NCBI GenBank assembly: GCA_003280655.1 | Contig: QCEK01000007.1 | Location: 1-64,000, forward strand | Direction of reading: 5' to 3' | DNA from: Prochlorococcus sp. AG-355-O17 | GTDB lineage: Bacteria; Cyanobacteriota; Cyanobacteriia; PCC-6307; Cyanobiaceae | Length of the DNA stretch: 64,000 bases | Part shown: one piece after another, positions 1-7,396 of the stretch | Layout of the letters: each line of letters starts with the position of its first letter | Position numbering within the stretch: the stretch's first letter is position 1 | The notes under the pieces: generated by a model | What the model was told of the DNA's origin: nothing | Seen by the model: only the letters and a program-made list of their open reading frames with translations | Database searches by the model: none | Program-made: the position numbers and the translations under genes

Positions 1-70
1 ATGTTCTAAACCTGCGAGTTAACATTATTAAAAACAGAGGTCCTTTGTAGATAAACAAAATATTTAAAAT

Positions 71-190
71 TTATTTAGCCTTTTTTAAATATAGATTCTT
101 TGTATTTGCCTGATCTGATGTAAATAACAAAATTAAGATAGTTCCAACTAGAAATGAAAAAATCATTGTCAAACCAACAACTTCAACCAT
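71..190 (-). CDS. Small single-pass membrane peptide (39 aa), hypothetical
   Basis: I do not recognise this gene. The reading frame codes for 39 residues: a short acidic start (MVEVVG), one hydrophobic helix at about residues 7-24, and a lysine-rich tail (LYLKKAK). That is the usual shape of tiny cyanobacterial thylakoid or membrane peptides. It does not match the petG, petN, psbM or psaM sequences I know. No clear Shine-Dalgarno is visible, so it could be a chance frame in AT-rich DNA. Confidence 0.35.
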   Translation of the reverse strand: MVEVVGLTMIFSFLVGTILILLFTSDQANTKNLYLKKAK

Positions 191-372
191 TTCACTAGGC
201 AGATAATTTAGAAACATTAATGAATAGATCTCTTATCTTAAACTTAGCAATTGTATTTTTTATGTAAAGTAAGTATTCCTCCTTAAATTTCGAAAATGAC
301 TTTCAGAGACTTTTTAATCTTTATTTATTTTTATTTGAGGGAAAAATCTAGTTCTAGCCGATCACAATTTTC

Positions 373-663
373 TTACTTAGCTATTCCTATTTTCTTAAGC
401 AATTTCAGGTAAGGCAAGGCCCAATTACCAAAAGTAAAAGAGATTGTCGTCTTTTTTGTAGTTGGAAATAATGTTTTAGAACGTGTAGAGGCTAATTTAG
501 AAAATATCTTAATAGTATCTACTTCTACATTATCCATATACAATTTTTTTTGAGCGCCTTGATCTTTCTTTTGGGGCAAATAATTTTCTATAAACCATAA
601 AACTTGTTCTAAATTTGATTTATTTGGTGCGGTTTTAATTTGTTTATTTTTCTTTTTAAACAT
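373..663 (-). CDS. Hypothetical protein (96 aa)
   Basis: Unrecognised 96-residue protein. It starts with a very basic stretch (MFKKKNKQIK), has no membrane segment, and ends in a hydrophobic-basic segment (LPYLKLLKKIGIAK). The middle is rich in Lys, Thr and Ser. It is isolated, with about 190 bases to the next minus-strand gene, whose terminator lies in between. It is probably a lineage-specific accessory gene. The ATG is the only strong start, and no function can be assigned. Confidence 0.55.
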   Translation of the reverse strand: MFKKKNKQIKTAPNKSNLEQVLWFIENYLPQKKDQGAQKKLYMDNVEVDTIKIFSKLASTRSKTLFPTTKKTTISFTFGNWALPYLKLLKKIGIAK

Positions 664-796
664 ATTTATTTACCTCTTAATTATTGAATTAAATTTGCCA
701 TTTATATAATTTAAATCAATAGTAAAAGCATCAAAATTATGTTCTTTTTAATAATCGATAATCGAAAAAATAAATTAATAATTAAGTTGTTTTTAT

Positions 797-831
797 AAAA
801 AAAAAAAAAAAGAGGGATAAAACCCCCTCTT
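797..831 (-). terminator. Rho-independent terminator (minus strand)
   Basis: On the minus strand AAGAGGG pairs with CCCTCTT around an 8-base loop and is followed by a run of more than ten T. It lies about 25 bases beyond the stop of the 56-aa gene at 856-1026, which supports that gene being transcribed. Confidence 0.8.
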
Positions 832-855
832 AATTGATCAGTTTCAAAAAAGAAT

Positions 856-1026
856 TTAATTTTTTGGGTCTTTAAATTTCAGTTCTTTTTGTGTTTTCCT
901 GATTCTTTCTTCAAAAACAGATCTTCTGTATGGAGTAACTTCTCCACTTTTAGTAGCCAAAAGTTGGGCTTCATATAGCCTATTGGCTCTTTTGATTTTT
1001 TCTCTTATTTGTAAGAGGTTATTCAT
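856..1026 (-). CDS. Small basic hypothetical protein (56 aa)
   Basis: Unrecognised 56-residue soluble protein, almost entirely charged and helical (QIREKIKRANRLYEAQLL near the start, FEERIRKTQKELKFKDPKN at the end), with a TPYRRS segment between the two helices. A strong intrinsic terminator directly downstream is the best evidence that it is expressed. The helix-turn-helix-like spacing could suit a small nucleic-acid or protein-binding helical hairpin, but that is only inference. Confidence 0.6.
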   Translation of the reverse strand: MNNLLQIREKIKRANRLYEAQLLATKSGEVTPYRRSVFEERIRKTQKELKFKDPKN

Positions 1027-1216
1027 GGTCTTTTGCAGTTAATGAGAATCCCGTTCCCTACTCCCATTTCATGCGTCCAGAGATATAAACTTGGATGAAC
1101 GTAATTGAACAATAACATCTTTAAAAAAATTCTGCGAGAGTAATTTTTACTAAATTTTTCTCAAAAAAAATAATTATTTAATAGAGAGTATAAACAAGGT
1201 TTTAATATTTCCTAAA

Positions 1217-1492
1217 TTAGGATAAGAAGATTGTTTGCGACCCATCATTATTATCCTGAATCACTATTTTTTTATTAGGGAAAATATCTGATAATATTCT
1301 TTTCAAATTTGAATAATTTGAATGAATTATATTACTCATATTTTTTGAATTAATTTTCCAATTTTCATCTACAAATAGTTCTTTATCATCGCCTTTTTCA
1401 TTCTCCAGTGATGTCTTATTTAGAATCTTAAGTAACAATTCGGAATCATAATCTTTAAATTCTTCAGGGCCCTCTTTTAAATTTTTAATCAT
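1217..1492 (-). CDS. Hypothetical acidic protein (91 aa)
   Basis: Unrecognised 91-residue soluble protein, rich in Asp, Glu, Asn and Lys. It has a short hydrophobic C-terminal strand (KKIVIQDNNDGSQTIFLS) and no signal peptide or membrane helix. It stands alone, with more than 200 bases of empty AT-rich DNA upstream. The ATG at 1492 is the first start in frame. Its function is unknown. Confidence 0.5.
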   Translation of the reverse strand: MIKNLKEGPEEFKDYDSELLLKILNKTSLENEKGDDKELFVDENWKINSKNMSNIIHSNYSNLKRILSDIFPNKKIVIQDNNDGSQTIFLS

Positions 1493-1717
1493 TATTTAGA
1501 AATCTAATGTTTCTAAATATTGCATAAGAAATTTGAAAAATTCAAGGTATTAATTACCTAAAAATTCCTCTTAAGACAAAAAATCCGGATGCAATTAAAA
1601 TAATTTTCTTTAGAAAATTTAATTCCAAAATAGCTAAAGAATGATATTTAAAAAGATTAATTAATCATTTACACCATTTATTTACTTGTTAGGTTGCAAT
1701 TAAGGGAATCAGAAAAG

Positions 1718-1849
1718 ATGCCAAGAGTAATTAACAAAAAAATTAGACTTTTAAGATGGTTAAACTCAGGCATGATACTACCATTTATCATTATGGCTGC
1801 ATCCTCATCAATCATTCTTTATGGTGTTTTATTTATCCTAATAAAATAG
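1718..1849 (+). CDS. Small membrane protein (43 aa), hypothetical
   Basis: A 43-residue protein with a basic N-terminus (PRVINKKIRLLRW) followed by a hydrophobic helix from about residue 18 to 42, giving a positive-inside single-pass topology. An AAGGGA element lies 12 bases before the ATG. It converges with the minus-strand 44-aa gene that ends 10 bases downstream. Not recognised. Confidence 0.5.
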   Translation: MPRVINKKIRLLRWLNSGMILPFIIMAASSSIILYGVLFILIK

Positions 1850-1858
1850 TTTTTTAAT

Positions 1859-1993
1859 TTAAGCAGCTAAGTTTTCCTCAGATTTAGACATAATTATTGC
1901 AGCTTTTTTTAATAAACTAACCACTTCTTTTCTTCCAACTGCATTATCAGCTTGACTCATTATTTCATAATATTTTTTATTTATTTTCTTCAT
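1859..1993 (-). CDS. Small soluble protein (44 aa), paralogue of the gene at 7259
   Basis: A 44-residue helical protein. It aligns without gaps with the 45-aa protein at 7259-7396: both have KKY near the N-terminus, QA-x-N, a GRKE turn and then a (V/L)SL(L/I)K-x-A helix. The shared GRKE core in two independent loci supports both being real genes. No known family is recognised. A second very small frame (2007-2102) lies 13 bases upstream on the same strand. Confidence 0.55.
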   Translation of the reverse strand: MKKINKKYYEIMSQADNAVGRKEVVSLLKKAAIIMSKSEENLAA

Positions 1994-2006
1994 AAATAGT
2001 TTTAAT

Positions 2007-2102
2007 TTAATCTAAAATTACAACACCATATGATGGTGTCAACTGTAAATAATTCTCATATATTATTTCTTTGATTATTTTTGCACAATAAAAATTTCTC
2101 AT
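2007..2102 (-). CDS. Very small hypothetical protein (31 aa)
   Basis: A 31-residue frame preceded by GAAGGATAAAAA directly before its ATG, a good Shine-Dalgarno arrangement. It ends 13 bases upstream of the paralogue gene at 1859-1993, so the two could be co-transcribed. The frame contains a perfect 7+3+7 inverted repeat (2023-2039). It could instead be an untranslated leader for the next gene. Confidence 0.3.
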   Translation of the reverse strand: MRNFYCAKIIKEIIYENYLQLTPSYGVVILD

Positions 2103-2173
2103 TTTTTATCCTTCAACTTTCTTAATTGATGATGTCAAAAAATCATAAATATCAAAATTAATAATCCTTTTAA

Positions 2174-2389
2174 TTAAGCTATATTGAAGGATTTGAAAAC
2201 ATAAAATAAACCTCCGATTAGGATCAATATTGCAGCTCCATAAAAAAGAAAAGGAATAATTGGGTATTTATACAATGTAGACCTTACTTTTTGTTGTATG
2301 GCTTTTTTATCAAGTTGAGGCAACTTTATATCTTCAGTTTTTTCTCTAGGCGGAATACCTAAATTTTTTCTTCTCTTAGCCTCTCCCAT
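2174..2389 (-). CDS. DUF2839-like membrane protein (MGEAKRRK motif)
   Basis: The frame is open a little further upstream, but the start at 2389 is chosen because it gives MGEAKRRKNLGIPPR, the N-terminal signature of a small cyanobacterial family annotated as DUF2839. The protein is 71 residues, with one transmembrane helix at about 46-66 (IIPFLFYGAAILILIGGLF). The function of the family is unknown. It lies 2 bases downstream of the 76-aa gene at 2392, so the pair probably forms an operon. Confidence 0.65.
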   Translation of the reverse strand: MGEAKRRKNLGIPPREKTEDIKLPQLDKKAIQQKVRSTLYKYPIIPFLFYGAAILILIGGLFYVFKSFNIA

Positions 2390-2391
2390 AA

Positions 2392-2622
2392 TTAATACTG
2401 AGGAATTCCCATACATTTTAAATAATTGTTATCAGCTAAATCTAAAATTTGAATCCATTCTTCATCAGATGTTTCCAAATTATTTTTAAAATCTTTTTCA
2501 AATTTAAGAATACACCTTTTTTCTATATTTTCTGGAGAATTATAATTTCTTAAAAAAGAAACACTCAAATACGATAATGATGAAAAGACTATAATTATTT
2601 TTGCAATCCTAAAATTATTCAT
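2392..2622 (-). CDS. Membrane-anchored hypothetical protein (76 aa)
   Basis: A 76-residue protein with an N-terminal signal anchor (about residues 5-24) and an acidic extracytoplasmic domain with two cysteines (C37, C70). It is immediately upstream of the DUF2839-like gene and on the same strand. Not recognised; it may be exported. Confidence 0.5.
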   Translation of the reverse strand: MNNFRIAKIIIVFSSLSYLSVSFLRNYNSPENIEKRCILKFEKDFKNNLETSDEEWIQILDLADNNYLKCMGIPQY

Positions 2623-2705
2623 GCCTTAAATGATATTGCCTTATTAAAAAAAAAGGGTACATGTTGGTTTTATAATTAATTTAATCTATTAAAAACAATT
2701 ATCAA

Positions 2706-2903
2706 ATGATAAATTCAGTAAATTTTAACCATTTGCCTATTCAGGATTTGGTTGTTTCAGGTTTAATAATCTTTATAATGTCGACTATTATTGCCAATAT
2801 TTACGACCCATTATTAGGAATAACTTATGCATTTGGGAATATACTTACTCTTACTTTTTTAAGCTGGTTATATAAAGAGACTTGGAGTGATCCAAGGAAA
2901 TAA
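2706..2903 (+). CDS. Small membrane protein (65 aa), hypothetical
   Basis: A 65-residue protein with two predicted membrane helices (about residues 14-32 and 37-56) and a charged tail (KETWSDPRK). It is divergent from the 2392 gene, leaving about 80 bases for two promoters. No family is recognised. Confidence 0.5.
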   Translation: MINSVNFNHLPIQDLVVSGLIIFIMSTIIANIYDPLLGITYAFGNILTLTFLSWLYKETWSDPRK

Positions 2904-2934
2904 ATCTAATAAAGAAAAAAGATAAATAAAAAAA

Positions 2935-3048
2935 CTACTTCTGTATTTTTAATTTCGAAGAATACTTTAAATTAACAATGTACGTTGCAAGAAGAGAGAG
3001 TATCAAAAAAAATAATAAGCTTTCCAAGGTAGATTGGGGCATAACCAT
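2935..3048 (-). CDS. Small single-pass membrane peptide (37 aa), hypothetical
   Basis: A 37-residue protein: short polar start (MVMPQSTLES), one hydrophobic helix (LLFFLILSLLATYIV), and a basic tail (KYSSKLKIQK). The opposite strand holds a 51-codon frame over the same bases, but its composition is less protein-like, so I prefer this one. It converges with the 65-aa gene ending at 2903. Confidence 0.4.
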   Translation of the reverse strand: MVMPQSTLESLLFFLILSLLATYIVNLKYSSKLKIQK

Positions 3049-3129
3049 GAGTAGTACCAAAAATGATATATCTTTAAAGAAACTAATTCTGAAGAAAAAT
3101 CAACCCTTTAATTATTTTTTATTTTCAAA

Positions 3130-3606
3130 TTAATAAATCCCAAGCCCAAAAAATGAATTTGCAATAAACAATAAACTAAATAATGTTAAAAAAATTAATC
3201 CTATCCAACTTATTGTTTTTAGAAAAAATCCATATCTATTTTTAAATGGTACTAATTTGCTATTTATAGTATCCATTGCCATCCAAGCAAATAAAGGGGC
3301 GGTTAGAAAACTTCAAGTCATTGCAGCAAATACAAAATCTTTTACTCCTATACCTCCTGACCTTGCAATCAGCAAAGCTATTAATGATGCAAAGATATGT
3401 ACAATCATCCAAATTTGAAATCTATTGCGCTCTGCTTTGGAATCCAGGTGTCCAAAATCAGTGCCTCTCAATAAACCTTGAATAGCAGAAATACTTCTTG
3501 GATATGCATCTAGACAAGTAATTGTAGTACTAAACATTGCGGCAAATGCTGAAGGGTATTATGATCCATTTAGCCCAATTCCCAATGGATTTAGTGTAAA
3601 GGAGTA
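3130..3606 (-). pseudogene. Decayed C-terminal part of an Nramp-like divalent metal transporter
   Basis: One minus-strand frame from about 3606 to 3130 reads as the C-terminal end of an Nramp-like permease: PSAFAAMFSTTITCLDAYPR, then membrane segments, then SFLTAPLFAWMAMD and a final helix ending GLGIY. It is broken by in-frame TAA at 3559-3561 and TGA at 3313-3315 (reading AAMT-stop-SFLTAP, where a Trp codon would fit). No N-terminal two-thirds of the transporter is present upstream; selO begins there on the other strand. Nramp proteins import Mn/Fe, so this looks like a lost metal transporter. The family call rests on remembered motifs. Confidence 0.7.
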
Positions 3607-3735
3607 TTAACTTTTAACTTATATTTAATCTCAAACGTATCGCCAAAAAACATCCCTAATAGAATCTATATAAGATACATTTAGGTGTTTAATTTAAAGA
3701 AATTAGAGCGCCTAAAAGAATAGATAACAAATTTG

Positions 3736-5439
3736 ATGTCAACCAAATCTGATTCATTAAAAGGAAAGCTTACAGAAAATTTTTCTGAATTTTCTCAACT
3801 ATCTGACTATTCTTTTATGAATTCTCTTAAAGCAGATCCTCAATCAACAAAAGATGGAAATGATCACAAGCCGCGTTCAATATATTCAGGTCATTATGTA
3901 CCAGTTGTGCCAACTGCTATTCCAGAACCAGAATATATTTCCCATAGCAACAAACTTTTTAAAGAACTAGGGCTAAGCTCAGATCTTACTAAAGACGAGA
4001 ATTTTTGTCGTTTTTTCTCAGGTGATATTTCTGTTGCTAATTATCCAATGAGTCCTGTTGGTTGGGCAACAGGTTATGCATTATCAATTTACGGAACTGA
4101 ATATACCCAACAATGTCCCTTTGGCACCGGCAATGGTTATGGCGATGGCAGAGCAATTTCTGTTTTTGAAGGTTTATTCAATGGGAAAAGAATGGAAATG
4201 CAACTTAAAGGAGGAGGTCCAACTCCCTACTGTCGTGGAGCAGATGGCAGGGCTGTACTACGTTCTAGCGTACGAGAATTTCTCGCACAGGAATTAATGG
4301 ATGCCTTGGGAATCCCTACCTCAAGATCTTTAACACTTTATGTCTCACGTTCAGAAATAGTTAGAAGACCGTGGTATTCCAAAGGGTCCAGATATTTTGA
4401 ACCTGATATCATGATTGATAATCAAGCGGCAATTACTACGAGAGTCGCTCCATCTTTTTTACGTGTAGGCCAGATTGAACTTTTTGCAAGACGAGTTCGT
4501 AATAATGCGCATAATGAGGCCCTCAATGAATTAAAGATGATAGTTCAACATCTAATTGATAGAAATTATAAAGATGAAATTGAATATGAGATTTCAATTG
4601 AAAGTAAAGTAATAAAACTGGCTTCTTTATACAGATCAAGACTTATATCTCTTATAGCCAACTGGATGAGAGTTGGTTATTGCCAGGGTAATTTCAATAG
4701 TGATAATTGTGCTGCTGGAGGTTATACCTTGGATTATGGCCCCTTTGGATTTTGTGAATTATTTGATCCAAGATTTCAACCATGGACAGGTGGAGGTGAA
4801 CATTTCTCATTTTTTAACCAGCCTTCTGCAACGGCAATCAACTTTAAAACATTCTGCTCCTCTCTTAGTCCGTTACTTTCACAAAGCAAACAAGATCAAG
4901 AAAAGTTAGATCAAATTGAAAAAGACTTTTCTGAATTAATGAATAAGGAATTGATGAAAATGTGGGCAAACAAGCTTGGTTTAGAACATTACAACGAAAC
5001 TCTAATAAATGAATTTTTTAATCTCATGGTAATTTCAAAAGCAGACTATACAATTTTGTTCCGCAAACTCTCTGAAATCCCTGATAACTTAGATTCTGTA
5101 AAAGACTGTTTCTATCTACCAATTAATGACGAGCTTAATAATAGGTGGGAAGTATGGCTTCAAAACTGGCAATCAATCTTGAAGAAAGAGGGAAATATTA
5201 AAGAGAAATCAGCATCAATGAAATCCCTTAATCCAGTCTATACTTGGCGCGAATGGATGATCGTTCCCGCATATGAAGAAGCTGAAAAAGGAAATTACAA
5301 AAAAATAAAAGAGTTACAGGATGTCTTTGGCAATCCATATATAGAACAATCCTCAGAAATAGATCAAAAATATAATCGACTAAAGCCAAGCCAGTATTTT
5401 AACTATGGAGGAGTATCTCACTACAGCTGTTCTTCATAA
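3736..5439 (+). CDS. selO: Protein adenylyltransferase SelO (YdiU/UPF0061 family)
   Basis: A pseudokinase-fold enzyme that transfers AMP from ATP to Ser/Thr/Tyr side chains. The motifs are clear: GDGRA (about 137-141), LKGGGPTPYCRG then DGRAVLRSS-REFL (about 158-185), R-x-APSFLR-x-G (about 237-246), the metal/ATP ligand segment NSDN (about 322-325), and DYGPFGF (about 334-340) with the catalytic-site Asp. At 567 aa it is longer than the roughly 480-aa E. coli type, with an N-terminal extension. The usual FCHGVMNTDN reads YCQGNFNSDN here: the His is Gln, but Asn and Asp are kept. The ATG at 3736 is preferred over the TTG just before it. It stands alone. Confidence 0.92.
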   Translation: MSTKSDSLKGKLTENFSEFSQLSDYSFMNSLKADPQSTKDGNDHKPRSIYSGHYVPVVPTAIPEPEYISHSNKLFKELGLSSDLTKDENFCRFFSGDISVANYPMSPVGWATGYALSIYGTEYTQQCPFGTGNGYGDGRAISVFEGLFNGKRMEMQLKGGGPTPYCRGADGRAVLRSSVREFLAQELMDALGIPTSRSLTLYVSRSEIVRRPWYSKGSRYFEPDIMIDNQAAITTRVAPSFLRVGQIELFARRVRNNAHNEALNELKMIVQHLIDRNYKDEIEYEISIESKVIKLASLYRSRLISLIANWMRVGYCQGNFNSDNCAAGGYTLDYGPFGFCELFDPRFQPWTGGGEHFSFFNQPSATAINFKTFCSSLSPLLSQSKQDQEKLDQIEKDFSELMNKELMKMWANKLGLEHYNETLINEFFNLMVISKADYTILFRKLSEIPDNLDSVKDCFYLPINDELNNRWEVWLQNWQSILKKEGNIKEKSASMKSLNPVYTWREWMIVPAYEEAEKGNYKKIKELQDVFGNPYIEQSSEIDQKYNRLKPSQYFNYGGVSHYSCSS

Positions 5440-5481
5440 AAGTTTAATCCTCATACTGATAGAACAACTTTGAGAAAAATC

Positions 5482-5922
5482 TTATTTATTTATGGCCGTA
5501 GGCATTCCAACTACTGATACAACTCCCACGTGAAGTATGGCCGGCTTCTTCCCAACACTTTTCACATAGTGGGGGCCCCCATTATTACTCTCTATAAATG
5601 CATCACCTGCTTTAAAGAAATTAATTTCTTCACCCCTCACATGCTTTAATCTTCCTCTGGTGACATGAATCAACATTGGGGAAGGATGAGTATGAATTGA
5701 AGTTTTTAAGCCAACTGGAATTTTTACTTTTAAGAGTCTTAATTCAGGCTTACCCTCGAGATAATTAAAATTTTTACCACTTAGTCCTTTTGAACTTTGA
5801 ATAATAGGTATAACTTTAATCTTTTCTTCTGCAAGAGAAGGTTTTGGTAAAGCTAAAGTCCCAATTAAAAGGAAGCAAACTGGAATAAATTTTTTTAATT
5901 TAATTAGATATTTGAGTTTCAC
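5482..5922 (-). CDS. Secreted cupin-domain protein (146 aa)
   Basis: The N-terminus is a signal peptide (KLKKF, then a hydrophobic core, then LAEEK near residue 32), so the product is probably periplasmic. The rest is a single cupin beta-barrel: TSIHTHPSP-MLIHVTRGRL carries the metal-binding histidines of motif 1, and GDAFIE followed by GGPHYVKS forms motif 2. Such small cupins bind a metal and a small ligand; the substrate cannot be told. It converges with selO across a 42-base gap with no clear terminator. Confidence 0.8.
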   Translation of the reverse strand: MKLKYLIKLKKFIPVCFLLIGTLALPKPSLAEEKIKVIPIIQSSKGLSGKNFNYLEGKPELRLLKVKIPVGLKTSIHTHPSPMLIHVTRGRLKHVRGEEINFFKAGDAFIESNNGGPHYVKSVGKKPAILHVGVVSVVGMPTAINK

Positions 5923-5957
5923 TAATAATAGGTAGTTTGCAAAAATAATAAACTAAT

Positions 5958-6119
5958 TTATTTTTTATATAATTTTTCTAATTGCTTAATTTCCTCTCTT
6001 AAATCCTTACCTCTATTATTTAATTTATTATTCTTAATAACTATTGGGATAATCCACCAGGCTTGAAGACCTAAAAAGATAAATATTAGGATCAATAATT
6101 CAAAAGTACCAGGCTGCAT
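5958..6119 (-). CDS. Small membrane protein with coiled tail (53 aa)
   Basis: A 53-residue protein: MQPGTFELL, a hydrophobic helix at about 8-27 (with the WWIIP end typical of membrane-interface Trp), then a basic amphipathic helix (RGKDLREEIKQLEKLYKK) likely to form a short coiled coil on the cytoplasmic side. Unrecognised. It lies upstream of the cupin gene on the same strand. Confidence 0.55.
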   Translation of the reverse strand: MQPGTFELLILIFIFLGLQAWWIIPIVIKNNKLNNRGKDLREEIKQLEKLYKK

Positions 6120-6192
6120 TTGATAAATAACCCTTCTTTGTTAATAACATTATTCTAAAAGTTATTAAACATTCATGAGATATTAAATATTT

Positions 6193-6375
6193 CTAGGCTG
6201 CCTCTAATTCAATGTTAAGTTCAATTCCCTTTGAAATGATTGCTTCTTTAAATTCAATAAGTTTGGAAATTATTCTTTGCTTCTCAGGTTCAGTTTTATG
6301 GATATCATCTACAACTTCCTGCATTGCAAGTGTTACTTTTTGTAGTTTGATTTCTAGATCTTCCCTGTAATTCAT
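6193..6375 (-). CDS. Small helical hypothetical protein (60 aa)
   Basis: A 60-residue soluble protein made almost entirely of heptad-like helix (EIKLQKVTLAMQEVVDDI, then QRIISKLIEFKEAIISKGIEL), suggesting a helical hairpin or coiled-coil dimer. It is preceded by about 150 bases of divergent intergenic DNA shared with the 6525 gene. Function unknown. Confidence 0.55.
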   Translation of the reverse strand: MNYREDLEIKLQKVTLAMQEVVDDIHKTEPEKQRIISKLIEFKEAIISKGIELNIELEAA

Positions 6376-6524
6376 AAACTTAAAGAAATTATCTTATTTA
6401 TTAAAAAACAAAATAATTATTAGTAAATAAGTACTTAACCTTAAAAGGATTAACAGCAAAACAAGGAGGATATAATTTATAGTACAAACGTACCAATAAT
6501 TAACCGGCCGATTAAAGGTAAAGT

Positions 6525-6794
6525 ATGGATCCTAAGTACTCATTTGGTTGTAGCACTAGCAAACCTAACGGATGCCTACTAAATCCCGAAGGTAGCAGAA
6601 TTATCTTTTTCGAAGAATGCAAAAACTCTCCTAAACCTAATTTAAAAATTCATACTCATCTTTTCTACACAAATCACCTTGGAGAACCTGGAGGGTACAA
6701 ATCCTCTGAAAAACTCAACATAGATTCAGCCTGGGAAAAGTGGCACGAACTGCACCAAAAAGGGTGGACAGAAGTATCTCATAATTACGGATAA
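6525..6794 (+). CDS. DUF1651-like protein (89 aa)
   Basis: An 89-residue soluble protein. The C-terminal pattern KSSEKLNIDSAWEKWHEL followed by HQKGWTEV resembles the ending of the picocyanobacterial family DUF1651 (K-R-x-A-W-L-x-GW). The N-terminal half has CLLNPEGSRIIFF, which fits the same family's opening strand. Function unknown. Upstream, AGGAGGATATAAT-like sequence at about 6464-6476 may be a promoter -10. The family assignment is from memory. Confidence 0.6.
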   Translation: MDPKYSFGCSTSKPNGCLLNPEGSRIIFFEECKNSPKPNLKIHTHLFYTNHLGEPGGYKSSEKLNIDSAWEKWHELHQKGWTEVSHNYG

Positions 6795-6850
6795 ATGATC
6801 CGGCCAAGAAAAAGCCTTTATGTTTTATGAGCTTAAGAGTTTCCTAAAAT

Positions 6851-6958
6851 ATGGAATTCGGTGTTAAAAATAAAGTTTCTAATGCAAAAACTACAGGAGT
6901 TGTCCCTGTTATAGGTTCTGAAGCAACTCTTTGGGCTCCTCTAGGTTTAGGTAATTAG
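6851..6958 (+). CDS. Tiny hypothetical protein (35 aa)
   Basis: A 35-residue protein without a membrane helix, rich in Gly, Val, Ala and Leu in its second half (TTGVVPVIGSEATLWAPLG). The start ATG at 6851 is 56 bases after the DUF1651-like gene, and a strong intrinsic terminator follows the stop by about 20 bases. That context makes translation plausible. Not recognised. Confidence 0.5.
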   Translation: MEFGVKNKVSNAKTTGVVPVIGSEATLWAPLGLGN

Positions 6959-6976
6959 TAAATTAGGTCTTTTAAT

Positions 6977-7007
6977 AAAAAAAGGGGGTTAAAAACCCCC
7001 TTTTTTT
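6977..7007 (+). terminator. Strong intrinsic terminator
   Basis: A near-perfect hairpin: seven A, GGGGG and TT, a 3-base loop, then AA, CCCCC and seven T. It closes the 6525/6851 transcription unit and could also stop minus-strand transcription, since both flanks are A/T runs. The remaining DNA to 7258 holds no gene that I can see, only the short repeats listed next. Confidence 0.9.
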
Positions 7008-7162
7008 ATTAATTGCATTAAAAAGATGATTGAAAATTTTCAATCCAATTCATAGATAACTTTAAATTAAATCAGGGTTTGAAAACAATGTAATCGTAGA
7101 TACCAACAGCTTTTTTATTAATTGATTATAAATTAAAAATGTGAGTTAACCCGTTCCAATTT

Positions 7163-7215
7163 GTTGACTCTGAGGTCTTAACCGTTGACTCCTTATCTAC
7201 TTCTAGTTTTGACTC
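7163..7215. repeat. Three GTTGACTC-type direct repeats upstream of a small gene
   Basis: GTTGACTC occurs at 7163-7170 and 7184-7191, and TTTGACTC at 7208-7215, spaced 21 and 24 bases apart, i.e. about two helical turns. The small gene at 7259 starts 44 bases later. The arrangement suits operator sites, or stacked -35-like elements, for that gene. No regulator is known to me for this motif. Confidence 0.35.
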
Positions 7216-7258
7216 GCTAGTTTCAAGATTCAAAAACGGTATTTATATATCTTAAATT

Positions 7259-7396
7259 ATGGAAAAAAAAATCGCAAAGAAATACGCCGATCTTATAGTC
7301 CAGGCTAATAATTCAACAGGCAGAAAAGAAGCTTTGTCATTGATCAAACAAGCAACAAAATTAAAAACCAAACTTGATCAATACGAAATGATGTAG
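7259..7396 (+). CDS. Small soluble protein (45 aa), paralogue of the gene at 1859
   Basis: A 45-residue helical protein: KKYADLIVQANN, a GRKE turn, then LSLIKQATKLKTKL. It is clearly related to the 44-aa minus-strand protein at 1859-1993 (KKY, QA-x-N, GRKE and SL-x-K-x-A shared at the same spacing). Upstream lie three GTTGACTC-type repeats. No family name is known to me. Confidence 0.6.
   Translation: MEKKIAKKYADLIVQANNSTGRKEALSLIKQATKLKTKLDQYEMM

Noticed and set aside
3276-3485. 69-codon plus-strand frame over the Nramp remnant
   Set aside because: It is the shadow of the minus-strand pseudogene, whose residues match a known family; the plus-strand composition is not protein-like.
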